Notes: generated by a model not told the origin, from the sequence alone. DNA of 64,000 nucleotides from Pantoea allii (GCF_002307475.1 NZ_NTMH01000040.1:124001-188000); one strand, 5' to 3'; shown: positions 1 to 9,365, counted from the stretch's first letter. Translations and numbers: made by a program.

Positions 1-1138
1 CCAGGGAACCACTCTTAATCCCGCAGGCCTGAGCGCCGCCCGCCGCCGCCTGCTGCCACAGCAGATCGCCAACCGAGGGCTGGTTTGCCAGCGTAATGCG
101 GTTGCGGCGGCGGTCGCGCAGACGCTGTGCGTATTCAAGCCAGCGCAGCTCTTCCTGGACGCTAAGCGAAACATGGCTGTCAGAGCCAATTCCCCAGCGG
201 CCGCCCTGGGCGATATAGTCCACCGCCGGGAAAATGCCGTCGCCAAGATTGGCTTCGGTGGTCGGGCACAACCCGGCTACCGCACCGCTGTCAGCGAGGC
301 GCGTGACTTCGCTGTCATCAAGATGCGTGGCGTGAATCAGGCACCAGCGTGCATCGACCTCAAAACGATTCATCAGCCAGCTCACCGGACGCTCGCCGCT
401 CCAGGCCAGGCTGTCGTTCACCTCTTTTTCCTGCTCGGCAATGTGAATGTGAACCGGTAGCGAGCGATCGCTGGCGGTTAACACCTCGTGCATTTGCGCC
501 TCGCTCACTGCCCGCAGCGAGTGGAAACAGAGGCCCACGTTGTGCAGCGGCTTGTCTTTCACCCACGCCTGCAGGCGCGACTGCTGTTGCAGGTAGCGGT
601 CGGTCTGCTGAATAAAGCGTTTCTGTCCCGCCACAGGAGGCTGCGCGCCAAAACCGCTGTAGCTGTAAAGCACCGGGAGTAACGTCTGACCAATCCCTGC
701 GGTATCGGCAGCGGCAATCAGGTGCTGCAGCATCGCATCATCCGCATAGGGCTGGCCGTTAACGTCGTGATGCAGGTAGTGAAACTCTGCGACCTGGCAG
801 TAGCCACCTTTTAACATATCGATGTACAGCAGGGCGGCAATATCGCCGACCTGTTGTGGCGTCAGGCGCTGTACCATGCGATACATTAGATCACGCCAGG
901 TCCAGAAGCTGTCCTGCGGATCGCCCGCCACTTCCGCCAGGCCGGCCATGGCGCGCTGAAACGCATGGGAGTGCAGATTCGCGATAGCGGGGATCACCTC
1001 GCCGTCCAGACATGTTGCCTGGCTGTCATCACTGTCGGGCGTGATGGCATCAATCAATCCAGCGGGACTGACGCTGATGCGGACCTGTTTATGCCAGCCA
1101 TCCGCCAGCAGTGCGCGGGGCGCAAAAAAAATTGCCAT
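1..1138 (-). CDS. hutF: formimidoylglutamate deiminase HutF, partial (C-terminus outside window)
   Basis: The reading frame is open from the ATG at 1138 down to base 1, giving about 379 residues; the family is usually about 450, so the C-terminus is lost at the window edge. HutF is an amidohydrolase-fold metal enzyme that converts N-formimidoyl-glutamate to N-formyl-glutamate and ammonia in histidine breakdown. The first metal-binding motif NLHSHAFQRAM lies near residues 54-64, followed by HIHIAEQEKEV and a late SDSHVSLS aspartate/histidine motif. It diverges from hutI across an 84 bp gap with a HutC-like operator. Together with the deformylase-type HutG downstream it defines the five-step pathway rather than the formamide-releasing route. 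Confidence 0.93.
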   Translation of the reverse strand, partial: MAIFFAPRALLADGWHKQVRISVSPAGLIDAITPDSDDSQATCLDGEVIPAIANLHSHAFQRAMAGLAEVAGDPQDSFWTWRDLMYRMVQRLTPQQVGDIAALLYIDMLKGGYCQVAEFHYLHHDVNGQPYADDAMLQHLIAAADTAGIGQTLLPVLYSYSGFGAQPPVAGQKRFIQQTDRYLQQQSRLQAWVKDKPLHNVGLCFHSLRAVSEAQMHEVLTASDRSLPVHIHIAEQEKEVNDSLAWSGERPVSWLMNRFEVDARWCLIHATHLDDSEVTRLADSGAVAGLCPTTEANLGDGIFPAVDYIAQGGRWGIGSDSHVSLSVQEELRWLEYAQRLRDRRRNRITLANQPSVGDLLWQQAAAGGAQACGIKSGSL

Positions 1139-1160
1139 AGTTGATCCTCAAGGGATGTGG

Positions 1161-1172
1161 TTGTATATACAT
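1161..1172. promoter_or_regulatory. putative HutC operator between hutF and hutI
   Basis: The divergent 84 bp hutF-hutI gap contains TTGTATATACAT with the perfect palindromic core TGTATATACA. A partly overlapping ATATACAT follows. The same core recurs at 3809-3818 and a close relative at 3709-3722, both upstream of the hut-linked importer operon. GntR-type HutC repressors bind sites of this form. The assignment as a HutC site is inferred; the repressor gene is not in the window. Confidence 0.6.
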
Positions 1173-1222
1173 ATACATACTTTAAAACAGACTGTAAACG
1201 GCGAGAGCAACGAGAGGCAGGA

Positions 1223-2440
1223 ATGGCAGAAGAACTCCAGGTAGACAGTGTGTGGACCGGTGCCGATGTGGTGACCATGCGCGGCGGCCGCTACGCGATT
1301 ATTGAGCAGGGCGCGCTGGCGGTGAAGGCAGACAAGCTGATGTGGGTAGGGGCCGCAGCCGATATGCCTGCCTTTATCGCGCAAAAACATCACCGGCTGG
1401 CGGGCGGTATCATCACACCGGGACTGGTCGATTGCCATACTCACCTGGTTTTTGGTGGGGACCGCAGTCAGGAATTTGAACAACGTCTCAACGGAGTCAG
1501 TTATGCGGACATTGCGGCACAGGGCGGAGGGATTCTCTCTACCGTTCGGGCCACGCGCGCAGCCAGTGAAGCGGAACTGGTTACATCGGCCCGCTGGCGG
1601 CTGAATCGCTTACTGGCCGAGGGCGTGACCACCGTCGAGATCAAATCCGGCTACGGTCTGGATGAAGAGAGTGAATTACGCATGCTGCGCGCTATTCGTC
1701 AGTTGCGTAACACGGTGGCCGCAGATGTGCAGGCAACCTGCCTTGCCGCGCACGCTTTCCCGCCGGAATTTAAACAGAATCCTGATGGCTGGATAGCAAT
1801 TATCTGCGAACGCCTTCTGCCTCAGGTCAAAGCCGAAGGCCTGGCTGATGCAGTTGATGCCTTTTGCGAACATCTGGCTTTTTCACCTCAGCAGGTTGCG
1901 CAGGTGTTTGAGCGGGCTAAGGCACTGGGGATACCGGTAAAACTTCACGCGGAGCAGCTGTCTGCGCTGGGCGGTGCGGCGCTGGCCGCGCGCTATGGCG
2001 CACTCTCAGCCGATCATCTGGAATATGCCACCGAAGAGGATGTTCAGGCGATGGCTGAACAGGGAACTGTCGCGGTGCTGTTGCCCGGTGCATTTTACCT
2101 GTTGCGGGAAACGCAGCGTCCGCCTGTGGCGCTGTTTCGACACTATGGCGTGCCCATGGCGCTGGCGAGTGATGCCAATCCGGGCACCTCTCCGGCCCTG
2201 TCGCTGCGTTTAATGCTGAATATGGGCTGCACCCTGTTTGGCATGACACCGGAAGAGGCGCTGGCAGGCGTCACCTTGTGGGGGGCGAAGGCTCTGGGAC
2301 TGGAGGCGAGTCACGGCTCGCTTGAAGCGGGCAAAGTGGCCAGTTTTGTCCACTGGCCGCTGGCACGTCCGGCGGAACTCGTTTACTGGCTGGGCGGCGA
2401 ACTGCCCTGTACCGTCATCTATCGCGGAGAAACACAATGA
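1223..2440 (+). CDS. hutI: imidazolonepropionase HutI
   Basis: HutI hydrolyses 4-imidazolone-5-propionate to N-formimidoyl-glutamate, the step before HutF. The protein is 405 residues, normal for the family. The amidohydrolase metal motif [13 protein letters not shown] is near residue 70, KSGYGLD in the middle, KLHAEQLS near residue 240 and ALASDANPG towards the C-terminus. The ATG at 1223 is preferred over an upstream in-frame start at 1157 because it follows a purine-rich GAGAGGCAGGA and gives the usual family N-terminus; the upstream start would run through the operator. The stop overlaps the hutG start by 4 bases, indicating translational coupling. Confidence 0.95.
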   Translation: MAEELQVDSVWTGADVVTMRGGRYAIIEQGALAVKADKLMWVGAAADMPAFIAQKHHRLAGGIITPGLVDCHTHLVFGGDRSQEFEQRLNGVSYADIAAQGGGILSTVRATRAASEAELVTSARWRLNRLLAEGVTTVEIKSGYGLDEESELRMLRAIRQLRNTVAADVQATCLAAHAFPPEFKQNPDGWIAIICERLLPQVKAEGLADAVDAFCEHLAFSPQQVAQVFERAKALGIPVKLHAEQLSALGGAALAARYGALSADHLEYATEEDVQAMAEQGTVAVLLPGAFYLLRETQRPPVALFRHYGVPMALASDANPGTSPALSLRLMLNMGCTLFGMTPEEALAGVTLWGAKALGLEASHGSLEAGKVASFVHWPLARPAELVYWLGGELPCTVIYRGETQ

Positions 2441-3228
2441 CCCCTTTTCATTTCACGCAGGGCAGCATTCCCTTACTGGTCAGCATTCCCCATGCCGGTA
2501 CGCTGTTGACGCCGGACGTTGAGGACGGACTGAGCGAGGCCGCCCGCAGTTTACCTGACACCGACTGGCACATTCCTCAACTTTATGATTTTGTCCGTGA
2601 TATGGGGGCAAGTATTATCATTGGCCGCTACTCACGATTTGTTATCGACCTCAATCGCCCGTCCGATAATCAACCGCTCTATACCACCGCCACGACCGGG
2701 CTCTTTCCCGAAACCCTGTTCGACGGTACGCCCACCTTTGCTGAAGGTAAAACCCCCACGCAGGCGCAGCGCCAGGACTACGTTCAGACTATCTGGCAGC
2801 CTTACCATCAGCAGATCCAGCAGACGCTGGCGCAAATTAAAGCGCAGTTTGGTTACGCCTTACTGTTTGATGCGCATTCCATTGCCAGTGAAATCCCGCG
2901 TCTGTTTGAGGGCCGACTGCCGGATCTCAATATCGGCACGAACGACGGGGCCAGCTGCAGCAGCGCCGTTATTAACGGGCTGACCTCGGTGTGCAGTGCG
3001 CAGGATCAGTTCAGTTGGGTGGTGAACGGCCGTTTCAAAGGTGGCTATATCACGCGCGCCTACGGCCAGCCACAGCAGCAGGTTCAGGCTGTGCAACTGG
3101 AGCTGTCGCAAATCAACTATATGGATGAAAGCCCGCCGTTTACCTGGCATGAAGCGCGCGCTGCGCAGCTGAAGAAGGTGTTAAAGCCGCTGCTGCATAG
3201 CTTTCTCGAACAGGGAAAAATGGGCTGA
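2437..3228 (+). CDS. hutG: N-formylglutamate deformylase HutG
   Basis: This 263-residue protein belongs to the N-formylglutamate amidohydrolase (FGase) family, which yields glutamate and formate from the HutF product. The N-terminal VSIPHAG motif, [12 protein letters not shown] and the [15 protein letters not shown] segment carry the likely metal and substrate residues. It is not the arginase-like formimidoylglutamase that is also called HutG in Salmonella and Klebsiella. It starts inside the last codons of hutI (ATGA overlap), so hutIG form one unit. No hutU or hutC follows it. Confidence 0.95.
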   Translation: MTPFHFTQGSIPLLVSIPHAGTLLTPDVEDGLSEAARSLPDTDWHIPQLYDFVRDMGASIIIGRYSRFVIDLNRPSDNQPLYTTATTGLFPETLFDGTPTFAEGKTPTQAQRQDYVQTIWQPYHQQIQQTLAQIKAQFGYALLFDAHSIASEIPRLFEGRLPDLNIGTNDGASCSSAVINGLTSVCSAQDQFSWVVNGRFKGGYITRAYGQPQQQVQAVQLELSQINYMDESPPFTWHEARAAQLKKVLKPLLHSFLEQGKMG

Positions 3229-3612
3229 GACGTAATCCGAGCAACCGAAACAGCCAGGCGGGTTGTTTCGGCGACATGAGACTAACGGGCGTGATGTGTG
3301 TCTGTCACGCCAGTCCCATTGTCATGGCATTGCCTCGCCGGGCGTGACGCGCGCCTACCGGCAGCCGCTTTTTACGCCTTTCCCGATAACGCGGAACCAT
3401 GACGCTCAGCACAGCGTGCTGCACGTGGGATACCGCCCGTTCAGGTGCTGTCTGCAGGTGGCGGGTGGCCTGAGCGGTCAGGTTAAACCCTGAGGCGGTT
3501 CCCCAAAAACCCTATGAAGGGCTGACAGAAACCCAGGGTGCTTATCCGCGCCGCTTAACATGAACCCACAACCTGCCGCCAGACGGTTTTTGCGCTAAAT
3601 TCGTGCAGCCTT
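3229..3612. other. intergenic region downstream of hutG with hairpins
   Basis: No convincing gene lies here. A hairpin with 11 bp arms (3245-3255 and 3261-3271, one G-T pair) sits just after hutG and may end or stabilise its transcript, but it has no T-tract. A second inverted repeat, GGCGTGA with TCACGCC, lies around 3288-3311. The rest is plain GC-rich sequence leading into the importer promoter. Confidence 0.4.
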
Positions 3613-3629
3613 TGCACGTTTGTTGTGCA
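3613..3629. promoter_or_regulatory. putative NtrC (GlnG) enhancer site
   Basis: TGCAC, seven bases, then GTGCA: the 17 bp dyad expected of NtrC sites. It is centred about 70 bp upstream of the -24 element at 3691, a typical enhancer distance. It implies nitrogen-limitation control of the downstream importer and HutH-like gene. Confidence 0.65.
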
Positions 3630-3690
3630 TCCGTCTGTCGGCTGTTGCAACACACAACCCTTGTGCTGCTGGGGAGAATAACGACCAATC

Positions 3691-3706
3691 TGGCACGGCC
3701 TTTGCT
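3691..3706 (+). promoter_or_regulatory. sigma-54 promoter of the hut-linked importer operon
   Basis: The sequence TGGCACGGCCTTTGCT matches the sigma-54 consensus at all invariant positions: GG at 3692-3693 and GC at 3704-3705 with the required 10 bp between them. The expected start site near 3717 falls inside the operator at 3709-3722. It lies about 190 bp upstream of the binding-protein start, leaving a long leader with a second operator. Confidence 0.85.
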
Positions 3707-3708
3707 AG

Positions 3709-3722
3709 CTTGTATGTACAAG
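3709..3722. promoter_or_regulatory. putative HutC operator over the sigma-54 start site
   Basis: CTTGTATGTACAAG is a near-perfect dyad (only the central TG breaks symmetry) and fits the hut operator form known from other hut loci. It starts 3 bp after the sigma-54 -12 element and covers the predicted +1, so a bound repressor would block the polymerase. Function is inferred from position and from recurrence at two further places in the hut locus. Confidence 0.75.
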
Positions 3723-3805
3723 TAACCTCTGAACGAAACCCTGTTGTTATTTATCGTGTCTGGCTCACAAAAACATCAAGCCGACAATGAACTCGATAAC
3801 GTTAA

Positions 3806-3819
3806 CTTGTATATACATG
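3806..3819. promoter_or_regulatory. second putative HutC operator in the importer leader
   Basis: CTTGTATATACATG has the perfect core TGTATATACA at 3809-3818, identical to the core in the hutF-hutI gap. It lies about 100 bp downstream of the first operator, within the leader of the binding-protein gene. It could act as a roadblock, or as the operator of a further promoter that I cannot identify. Confidence 0.6.
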
Positions 3820-3893
3820 ACTCATCATCTTGTGAGTTTTTTGTTAAAACAACATCGATGCTGTTAAAACCTTTTTCATCCAGGAGAAGCCGT

Positions 3894-4742
3894 ATGAAGC
3901 ACCACGTAGCGTTTCGCCGTTTTTGCCTCACGACCCTGTTTTCCAGCCTGCTGCTCAGCACCGTTGCGGTGCAGGCTAAAGAGTGGAAATCGATCACGAT
4001 AGCCACCGAAGGCAGCTATGAACCCTGGAACCTGACGCTGCCCGGCGGCAAACTTGGGGGTTTTGAGCCTGAGCTGATGGCCAACCTGTGCAAACGTATG
4101 GGCATCGAGTGCAAGCTGGTGGTTCAGAACTGGGATGGCATGATTGCCGGGCTGAATGCCGGCAAATATGACGTCATCATGGATGCCATCGTGATCACGC
4201 CGGATCGTAAAAAAGTGGTCAATTTCACACTGCCTTACGCCTCCACACCCGCGACCTTTATTACCGTCAAAGGCACGCTGTTGCCGCCGGGCAAGGGCGT
4301 GACGAAGTTGCACGACGATGAGAAAGAGATTGAAGCCGCGCTGGCACCGTTAAAAGCCGCGCTGAAAGGCAAAACCATCGGTATTGCTTCCGGCACGGTA
4401 TATACGCCTTTTATCGACAAATATTTCAAGGGCGTGGCTGACATACGCGAGTACACCACCTCCGCCGATGCCATTCTGGATTTGCAGGCCGGACGTATTG
4501 ACGCGGTGTTTGATGATGTGACCTTTGCCAAATCGATGCTGACACGCAAAGACAACAGCAACCTGACCTTCAGCGGTCCACAGCTCGGCGGTCCCATCTG
4601 GGGTGAAGGCGAAGCCATGGGTGTGCGCATGGCGGACAACGACCTGAAGACCAAACTGGACGACGCGATTAAGGCTGCGCTGGCTGACGGCACGGTAAAA
4701 GAACTTAGCGAAAAATGGTTTAAAACTGACGTTACGCCATAA
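3894..4742 (+). CDS. polar amino acid ABC importer, periplasmic binding protein (probably histidine)
   Basis: A 282-residue SBP_bac_3-family protein of the HisJ/LAO/octopine-binding type. The ATG at 3894 follows the strong ribosome site AGGAGAAG and gives a typical Sec signal peptide ending near VAVQA; an earlier in-frame ATG at 3744 would run through the operator and is rejected. Family motifs seen are YEPWNL, GGFEPELM, NWDGMIAGLNAGKYDVI, the DRKKVVNFTLPYA segment and the C-terminal EKWFKTD. It is the first gene of the sigma-54 operon and is followed 12 bases later by permease genes. The location suggests histidine or urocanate as ligand; this is inference. Confidence 0.88.
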   Translation: MKHHVAFRRFCLTTLFSSLLLSTVAVQAKEWKSITIATEGSYEPWNLTLPGGKLGGFEPELMANLCKRMGIECKLVVQNWDGMIAGLNAGKYDVIMDAIVITPDRKKVVNFTLPYASTPATFITVKGTLLPPGKGVTKLHDDEKEIEAALAPLKAALKGKTIGIASGTVYTPFIDKYFKGVADIREYTTSADAILDLQAGRIDAVFDDVTFAKSMLTRKDNSNLTFSGPQLGGPIWGEGEAMGVRMADNDLKTKLDDAIKAALADGTVKELSEKWFKTDVTP

Positions 4743-4754
4743 GTGAGGTCGAGC

Positions 4755-5474
4755 ATGATGAACCTGCTGGGTTTTGGCGCAGAGGGCTGGGGATGGCTGA
4801 TTGTCAGCGCAACGCTTACCACGTTGCTGTTGTCGCTGGTCGCGCTAATGGTCGGTGCCATCGTGGGCTCAGCCATCGCCGCCGCGAAACTGTCGTCTCA
4901 TCGCCCTTTACGCTGGTTAGGCGAGGGCTATTCGGTGATTTTTCGCGGCATCCCGGAGCTGTTAGTGATCTACCTGTTCTACTTCGGTGGATCGGGCCTG
5001 ATCACGCAGATCGGTCAGTTATTCGGTGCGGAAGGGTTTATTGAAGCGCCGCCGTTTCTGATCGGTGCTCTGGCGATCGGGCTTATTTCAGGCTCCTATC
5101 AGGCAGAAGTCTATCGTGCCGCTCGGCTGGCGCTCTCCCACGGTGAAGTGGAAGCGGCGCTGGCGATAGGCATGTCACGCTGGCGTATTCGCCAGCGCAT
5201 CCTGCTGCCTCAGGTGGCGCGCTATGCGCTGCCGGGCTTATCTAATGTCTGGCAAATGAGCCTGAAAGACTCTGCGTTGGTCTCGGTGACCGGCATCGTG
5301 GAACTGATGCGCGCCAGTCAGATAGCGGCCGGGTCGACGCGTGACTACTTCACCTTTTATCTGATTGGCGGGGGATGCTATCTGTTGTTAACCATACTGT
5401 CGAATCGGGCTTTTCTGCGCGCGGAAGCCCGGCTGGGCCGTGCCTGGCAAAGCCGGACAGCGGCACAGCATTAA
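4755..5474 (+). CDS. polar amino acid ABC importer, permease 1
   Basis: About 239 residues with five hydrophobic segments, of the HisQ/HisM family. The cytoplasmic EAA-loop region is visible as the EVEAALAIGMSRWRIRQRILLPQ stretch, where the permease contacts the ATPase. The ATG at 4755 lies directly downstream of the binding-protein stop. An in-frame GTG at 4743 and a second ATG at 4758 are alternatives. It works with permease 2 as a heterodimer in the inner membrane. Confidence 0.88.
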   Translation: MMNLLGFGAEGWGWLIVSATLTTLLLSLVALMVGAIVGSAIAAAKLSSHRPLRWLGEGYSVIFRGIPELLVIYLFYFGGSGLITQIGQLFGAEGFIEAPPFLIGALAIGLISGSYQAEVYRAARLALSHGEVEAALAIGMSRWRIRQRILLPQVARYALPGLSNVWQMSLKDSALVSVTGIVELMRASQIAAGSTRDYFTFYLIGGGCYLLLTILSNRAFLRAEARLGRAWQSRTAAQH

Positions 5475-5485
5475 GGAACTGCACC

Positions 5486-6217
5486 ATGATCGATTTTGCC
5501 TTTCTTGCTGATACCTTTCTTAGGTTAAGCGCCGCACTGCCGGTCACGCTCGGCCTGTTCATCAGTTCATTCCTGTGCGGCGGGGTGCTGGCGGTGGGCA
5601 TTCTGGCACTGCGGATGAGCCGCTGGCGTATCCTGAGCGGTTTTGCCCGTGGCTATATTCTGGTATTTCGGGGCTCGCCCTTAATGATCCAGCTGTTTTT
5701 AATCTATTACGGCCTGGGGCAGTTTGGCGTGATTCGGCACAGTTTTGTCTGGCCATTTTTACGAGAGCCGTTCAGCTGTGCCGTGCTGGCGCTATCGCTT
5801 TGTACCGCAGCGTATACGGCAGAAATATTGCGTGGTGCGTTGCTGGCGGTGCCAGCCGGGCAGGTGGAAGCCGGTATGGCATGTGGTATGTCGCGCTGGC
5901 TGCTACTGAGGCGCATTATTGCACCGGTCATGTTGCGCTATGCCTTGCCCGCCTATTCGACGGAAGCCATTCTGCTGGTCAAATCCACCGCACTTGCCAG
6001 TCTGGTCACCGTGTGGGATGTCACCGGGGTGGCGCAGCAGATTATCCAGCGCACCTACCGCACGATGGAAGTGTTCCTGTGTGCCGCCGCGATTTATCTG
6101 ATCCTTAATTTTATTATCGTGCAGTTGTATGCCCTGCTGGAGCGTCGTCTGACGCCGGTTCATCAGCCCGCAAAGAAGCCGTTAGCGGCCGTTAAGCCCA
6201 TCACTGGAGGGGAATGA
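5486..6217 (+). CDS. polar amino acid ABC importer, permease 2
   Basis: A 243-residue inner-membrane protein of the HisM/ArtM type. The ATG at 5486 follows AAGGAACT. The same frame is open upstream into permease 1, but an earlier start would overlap the preceding gene heavily and lacks a ribosome site. The EAA loop ([20 protein letters not shown]) is clear, preceded by the [16 protein letters not shown] segment typical of this family. It is 11 bases downstream of permease 1 and one base upstream of the ATPase gene. Confidence 0.9.
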   Translation: MIDFAFLADTFLRLSAALPVTLGLFISSFLCGGVLAVGILALRMSRWRILSGFARGYILVFRGSPLMIQLFLIYYGLGQFGVIRHSFVWPFLREPFSCAVLALSLCTAAYTAEILRGALLAVPAGQVEAGMACGMSRWLLLRRIIAPVMLRYALPAYSTEAILLVKSTALASLVTVWDVTGVAQQIIQRTYRTMEVFLCAAAIYLILNFIIVQLYALLERRLTPVHQPAKKPLAAVKPITGGE

Positions 6218-6218
6218 G

Positions 6219-7013
6219 ATGCAGGATTCATCCACCGTTACGCTGTCCGCCAGCGATATTCATAAATCATTCGGCACCATGGAGGTGCTGAAAGGGATTT
6301 CATTACAGGCCCATAAAGGCGATGTGATTTCTATTCTCGGGGCCAGTGGATCGGGAAAAAGCACCTTGCTGCGCTGCATTAACCTGCTGGAAACACCCGA
6401 TTCCGGCGTGGTGAGCGTCGGCGGGGAAACCATTGAAATGAAGCGCCATGCGCGCGGGCATCAACTGGCCGCTAATCCCAAACAGGTCGAACGTTTGCGC
6501 TCACGCCTTGGCATGGTGTTTCAGAGCTTCAATCTCTGGTCGCATATGACCGTGCTGCAAAATGTGATTGAAGGGCCGCACTATGTCCTGAAACGCGATA
6601 AGAAAACCTGCATCGCCCAGGCTGAGCAATTACTGGATCGCGTCGGCCTGCTTAATCGCAAAGGCTTTTATCCGGCCCAACTGTCAGGCGGGCAACAGCA
6701 GCGCGTCGCCATTGCCCGCGCGCTAGCCATGGACCCGGAAGTGATGCTGTTTGATGAGCCGACCTCGGCGCTTGACCCGGAGCTGGTGGGGGAAGTGCTG
6801 AAGGTCATGCGCAGTCTGGCAGAAGAGGGGCGCACCATGTTAGTGGTGACGCATGAAATGGGGTTTGCCCGTCACGTGTCTAATCGCGTGGTGTTTATGC
6901 ATCAGGGCACCATTGACTGCCAGGGCACGCCAGATGAGATGTTCGGCGAGGGCGGCTCGGCGCGCTTCAGGCAGTTTATCTCCAGCCACCATACACCGGA
7001 GTCTGTGTTATGA
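6219..7013 (+). CDS. polar amino acid ABC importer, ATPase (HisP-like)
   Basis: A 264-residue ABC ATPase. The Walker A motif GASGSGKST lies near residue 46, the Q-loop [14 protein letters not shown] in the middle, the signature LSGGQQQR, Walker B VMLFDEP and the switch histidine in VVTHEMGF. The longer insert between the first strands ([16 protein letters not shown]) is typical of HisP. A strong GGAGGGG ribosome site precedes the ATG. Its last four bases overlap the start of the HutH-like gene, so transport and the lyase-like protein are translationally coupled. Confidence 0.93.
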   Translation: MQDSSTVTLSASDIHKSFGTMEVLKGISLQAHKGDVISILGASGSGKSTLLRCINLLETPDSGVVSVGGETIEMKRHARGHQLAANPKQVERLRSRLGMVFQSFNLWSHMTVLQNVIEGPHYVLKRDKKTCIAQAEQLLDRVGLLNRKGFYPAQLSGGQQQRVAIARALAMDPEVMLFDEPTSALDPELVGEVLKVMRSLAEEGRTMLVVTHEMGFARHVSNRVVFMHQGTIDCQGTPDEMFGEGGSARFRQFISSHHTPESVL

Positions 7014-8509
7014 GTCGCGTTGTTATCTGGGGGGATGCACCCGTAACCTGGCAGGAGGTGGTCGCGGTGGCCCGCCATGATGCCGAACTGGTGCTGAGCG
7101 AGCATGCCTGGCAGCGCATTGCCCAGGGCCGGGAGATTGTGACACACATCGTCGCGAGTGGTCAGATAGCCTACGGCATTAACACAGGGCTGGGTGCGCT
7201 GTGCAATATCATGCTGGCGGAAGAAGAATTAAGTCAGCTGTCACGCAATACCTTATTAAGTCATGCCTGCGGCGTCGGGCCGCTGCTGGCGAAGCAGGAA
7301 GTCCGCGCCATCGTATGCGCCGCGATAGCGAATTACAGCCACGGAAAATCCGGCGTGTCGGTTGAACTGGTGCGACGGCTGTTGGCGTTGCTGAACCAGC
7401 ACATTACTCCTCAGGTGCCCTCACAGGGGTCGGTGGGGTATTTGACCCATATGGCACACATTAGCCTGACGCTGATTGGCGTAGGTGAGGCGGAATGCGA
7501 AGGGCAGATCCTGCCCGCCAGTGAGGCCCTGACGCGCGCCGGACTCACGCCTTATCGACCCGGAGCAAAAGAGGGACTCAGCCTGGTTAATGGTACGCCG
7601 TGCATGACCGGACTGGCCTGCCTGGCGCTGGACGATGCTCGGCGTTTGCTGGACTGGGCCGATGTCACGGGCGCCATGAGTTTTGAAGCGTTAAGAGGGC
7701 AACTGGTGGCTTTTGACGAAGAGGTGCTGTCCCTGAAAGCCAGTCCGGGTATCCAGCGCAGTGGCGAGCGGTTACGGCGGTTACTGGGCGACAGCCCGCT
7801 GTTAAAGGTAAGCAGTGGCATTCGGACGCAGGATGCACTGAGCCTGCGATCCATGCCGCAGGTGCACGGTGCCTGTCGCGATCAGTTTGCACATGCAGAG
7901 CGTCAGATAGAAACCGAACTGAACGCCTGCACCGATAATCCACTGGTACTGGGCACACCGCAGGCCTGGCGCGTGGTCTCGCAAGCCAATCCACATGGTG
8001 AATCCGTTGCCATGGCCTGCGATCTGCTGGCGATTGCGCTGGCAGAGCTGGGCAGTATTGCGGAGCGACGTCTGGACCGTCTGGTGAATCCACTGGTCAG
8101 CGGCTTACCGCCTTTTCTGGTTGCCCAACCCGGCGTCAACTCCGGCATGATGATTGCGCAATACGTGGCAGCCTCACTCTGTGCTGAGAACCGCCAGCTG
8201 GCGCAGCCCGCCGTGCTGGATAACTACATTACGTCCGGGCTACAGGAAGATCACCTGAGTCTGGGGACCGGTGCGGCACTGAAATTGCTCAAGACCGTGA
8301 ATAACGTTTATCAAATTCTGGCGATTGAATACCTGCTGGCCGCCCAGGCGCTGGAGTTTCATGGTGAAGCACAGCTGGCACGCAGAACCCTTCAGGCCTG
8401 GTGCCAACTGCGTCAGGTGGTGCCGAGCTGGCAGGACGATCGCTGGCTGGCACCAGAGATTGCCTGCGCAGTAAATGTCATCCGCGCGCATCCCGCGGAT
8501 GCAATCTGA
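7010..8509 (+). CDS. HAL/PAL-family protein (HutH-like) lacking the MIO-forming ASG triad
   Basis: A 499-residue member of the histidine/phenylalanine ammonia-lyase family, last gene of the importer operon (ATGA overlap with the ATPase). Family landmarks are present: AYGINTGLG (Tyr55), SHACGVG (His85), [10 protein letters not shown] (Asn194) and LQEDHLSLG near residue 417. The catalytic loop, normally GSVG-ASG-DLAPLAHM, reads [13 protein letters not shown] at residues 140-152. Exactly the three MIO-forming residues are missing and the following Asp is Tyr. The conserved Tyr of QD-x-YSLR is Leu277 and the Phe of GNFHG is Pro328. A normal MIO-based histidase reaction is therefore unlikely. It may be a paralogue with another role, such as a binding or regulatory protein or an MIO-independent enzyme; a true hutH may lie outside the window. 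Confidence 0.85.
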   Translation: MSRVVIWGDAPVTWQEVVAVARHDAELVLSEHAWQRIAQGREIVTHIVASGQIAYGINTGLGALCNIMLAEEELSQLSRNTLLSHACGVGPLLAKQEVRAIVCAAIANYSHGKSGVSVELVRRLLALLNQHITPQVPSQGSVGYLTHMAHISLTLIGVGEAECEGQILPASEALTRAGLTPYRPGAKEGLSLVNGTPCMTGLACLALDDARRLLDWADVTGAMSFEALRGQLVAFDEEVLSLKASPGIQRSGERLRRLLGDSPLLKVSSGIRTQDALSLRSMPQVHGACRDQFAHAERQIETELNACTDNPLVLGTPQAWRVVSQANPHGESVAMACDLLAIALAELGSIAERRLDRLVNPLVSGLPPFLVAQPGVNSGMMIAQYVAASLCAENRQLAQPAVLDNYITSGLQEDHLSLGTGAALKLLKTVNNVYQILAIEYLLAAQALEFHGEAQLARRTLQAWCQLRQVVPSWQDDRWLAPEIACAVNVIRAHPADAI

Positions 8510-8512
8510 TGC

Positions 8513-9142
8513 TTACCCCCGACGCGCATCCGGGCGCACCAAATCAAAGCGCTGCGCCTCACTGATACCGTAATAAGCGCTGGGGCCGCCAGCGCGTAAA
8601 ATCGGTTCGGCTTTCGCCGTCTGATAAATGCCGTTTTCCAGTAGCGTTTCATCAATGTGGATGGCGACGGCTTCACCCAGCACCAGCCAGCTGTCGAGGG
8701 CGTTGCCGTGCGCATCCTGCAACTGAATAAGCTGCGTCAGTTTACACTCAAAATTCACCGGACTTTCCTGCACCAGACTGGCTTCAACCTGCGAGGCGGC
8801 AAGGGGCGTTAAACCGGCAAGGGCAAACTCATCCTGATCGGCGGGTGCAGAAATGGAACTTTCGTTCATGGCGTCGGCCAGCGGCCGGGTTGCCAGATTC
8901 CAGACAAACGCTTTGGTTTCAGCAATATTTTGCACACTGTCTTTCCAGCCGCTACTGGCGAAACCAATAATGGGTGGCTGGTAATTGAAACAGTTAAAAA
9001 AACTGTAAGGCGCAAGATTGCGGATGCCTTTGGCGCTGATGGAGCTAATCCAGCCAATGGGACGTGGGCCGATAATGGCGTTGAGTGGATCGTGCGGCAG
9101 CCCATGTCCGGCGCGAGGCTGATAAGAATAACGTTTGTTCAT
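8513..9142 (-). CDS. flavin reductase-like domain protein
   Basis: A 209-residue protein of the FMN-binding split-barrel (flavin reductase-like) family. The N-terminal half shows the family pattern AIIGPRPIGWISS, APYSFFNCFNYQPPIIGF and VWNLATRPLADAMN, which contact FMN. The middle carries ESPVNFECKL and the C-terminus a short PILRAGGPSAYYGI segment. The substrate cannot be told; relatives reduce flavin for a partner oxygenase or act as FMN proteins of unknown role. It is convergent with the HutH-like gene (stops 3 bases apart) and is probably monocistronic. Confidence 0.85.
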   Translation of the reverse strand: MNKRYSYQPRAGHGLPHDPLNAIIGPRPIGWISSISAKGIRNLAPYSFFNCFNYQPPIIGFASSGWKDSVQNIAETKAFVWNLATRPLADAMNESSISAPADQDEFALAGLTPLAASQVEASLVQESPVNFECKLTQLIQLQDAHGNALDSWLVLGEAVAIHIDETLLENGIYQTAKAEPILRAGGPSAYYGISEAQRFDLVRPDARRG

Positions 9143-9343
9143 GGTTGTCTCCCTGTAAAAGCTGATTCAAGCGTAGTGGGTAAATGGCTGTTGCCGTGGC
9201 AAACCTGTAAAAAGGCCTCGATCAGGCACCGGATTATTCCTGAATAATAACAGCCGTTACTTTCTGTGCTAACGGATGAATTTTTATTTATATCAGTTAG
9301 TTAAATATTATTTACCGATTTTGCTACTGAAAACAGGTGGTGC

Positions 9344-9365
9344 AAAAGTAAACGAAAAGTAAACG
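9344..9365. repeat. perfect 11 bp tandem repeat upstream of an SDR gene
   Basis: AAAAGTAAACG occurs twice in direct head-to-tail order at 9344-9354 and 9355-9365, one helical turn apart. It sits in the AT-rich 310 bp gap between the flavin reductase-like gene and the SDR gene, about 100 bp upstream of the latter. The form suggests a direct-repeat regulator site; no regulator can be named. Confidence 0.55.

Noticed and set aside
4235..4876. 213-codon minus-strand open frame
   Set aside because: Antisense shadow of the binding-protein and permease genes of the hut-linked importer; composition is biased as expected of a shadow.
7424..7445. A frameshift explaining the lost ASG triad in the HutH-like gene
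   Set aside because: The frame stays open and in family register on both sides and the loss is exactly three codons, so a frameshift does not explain it.
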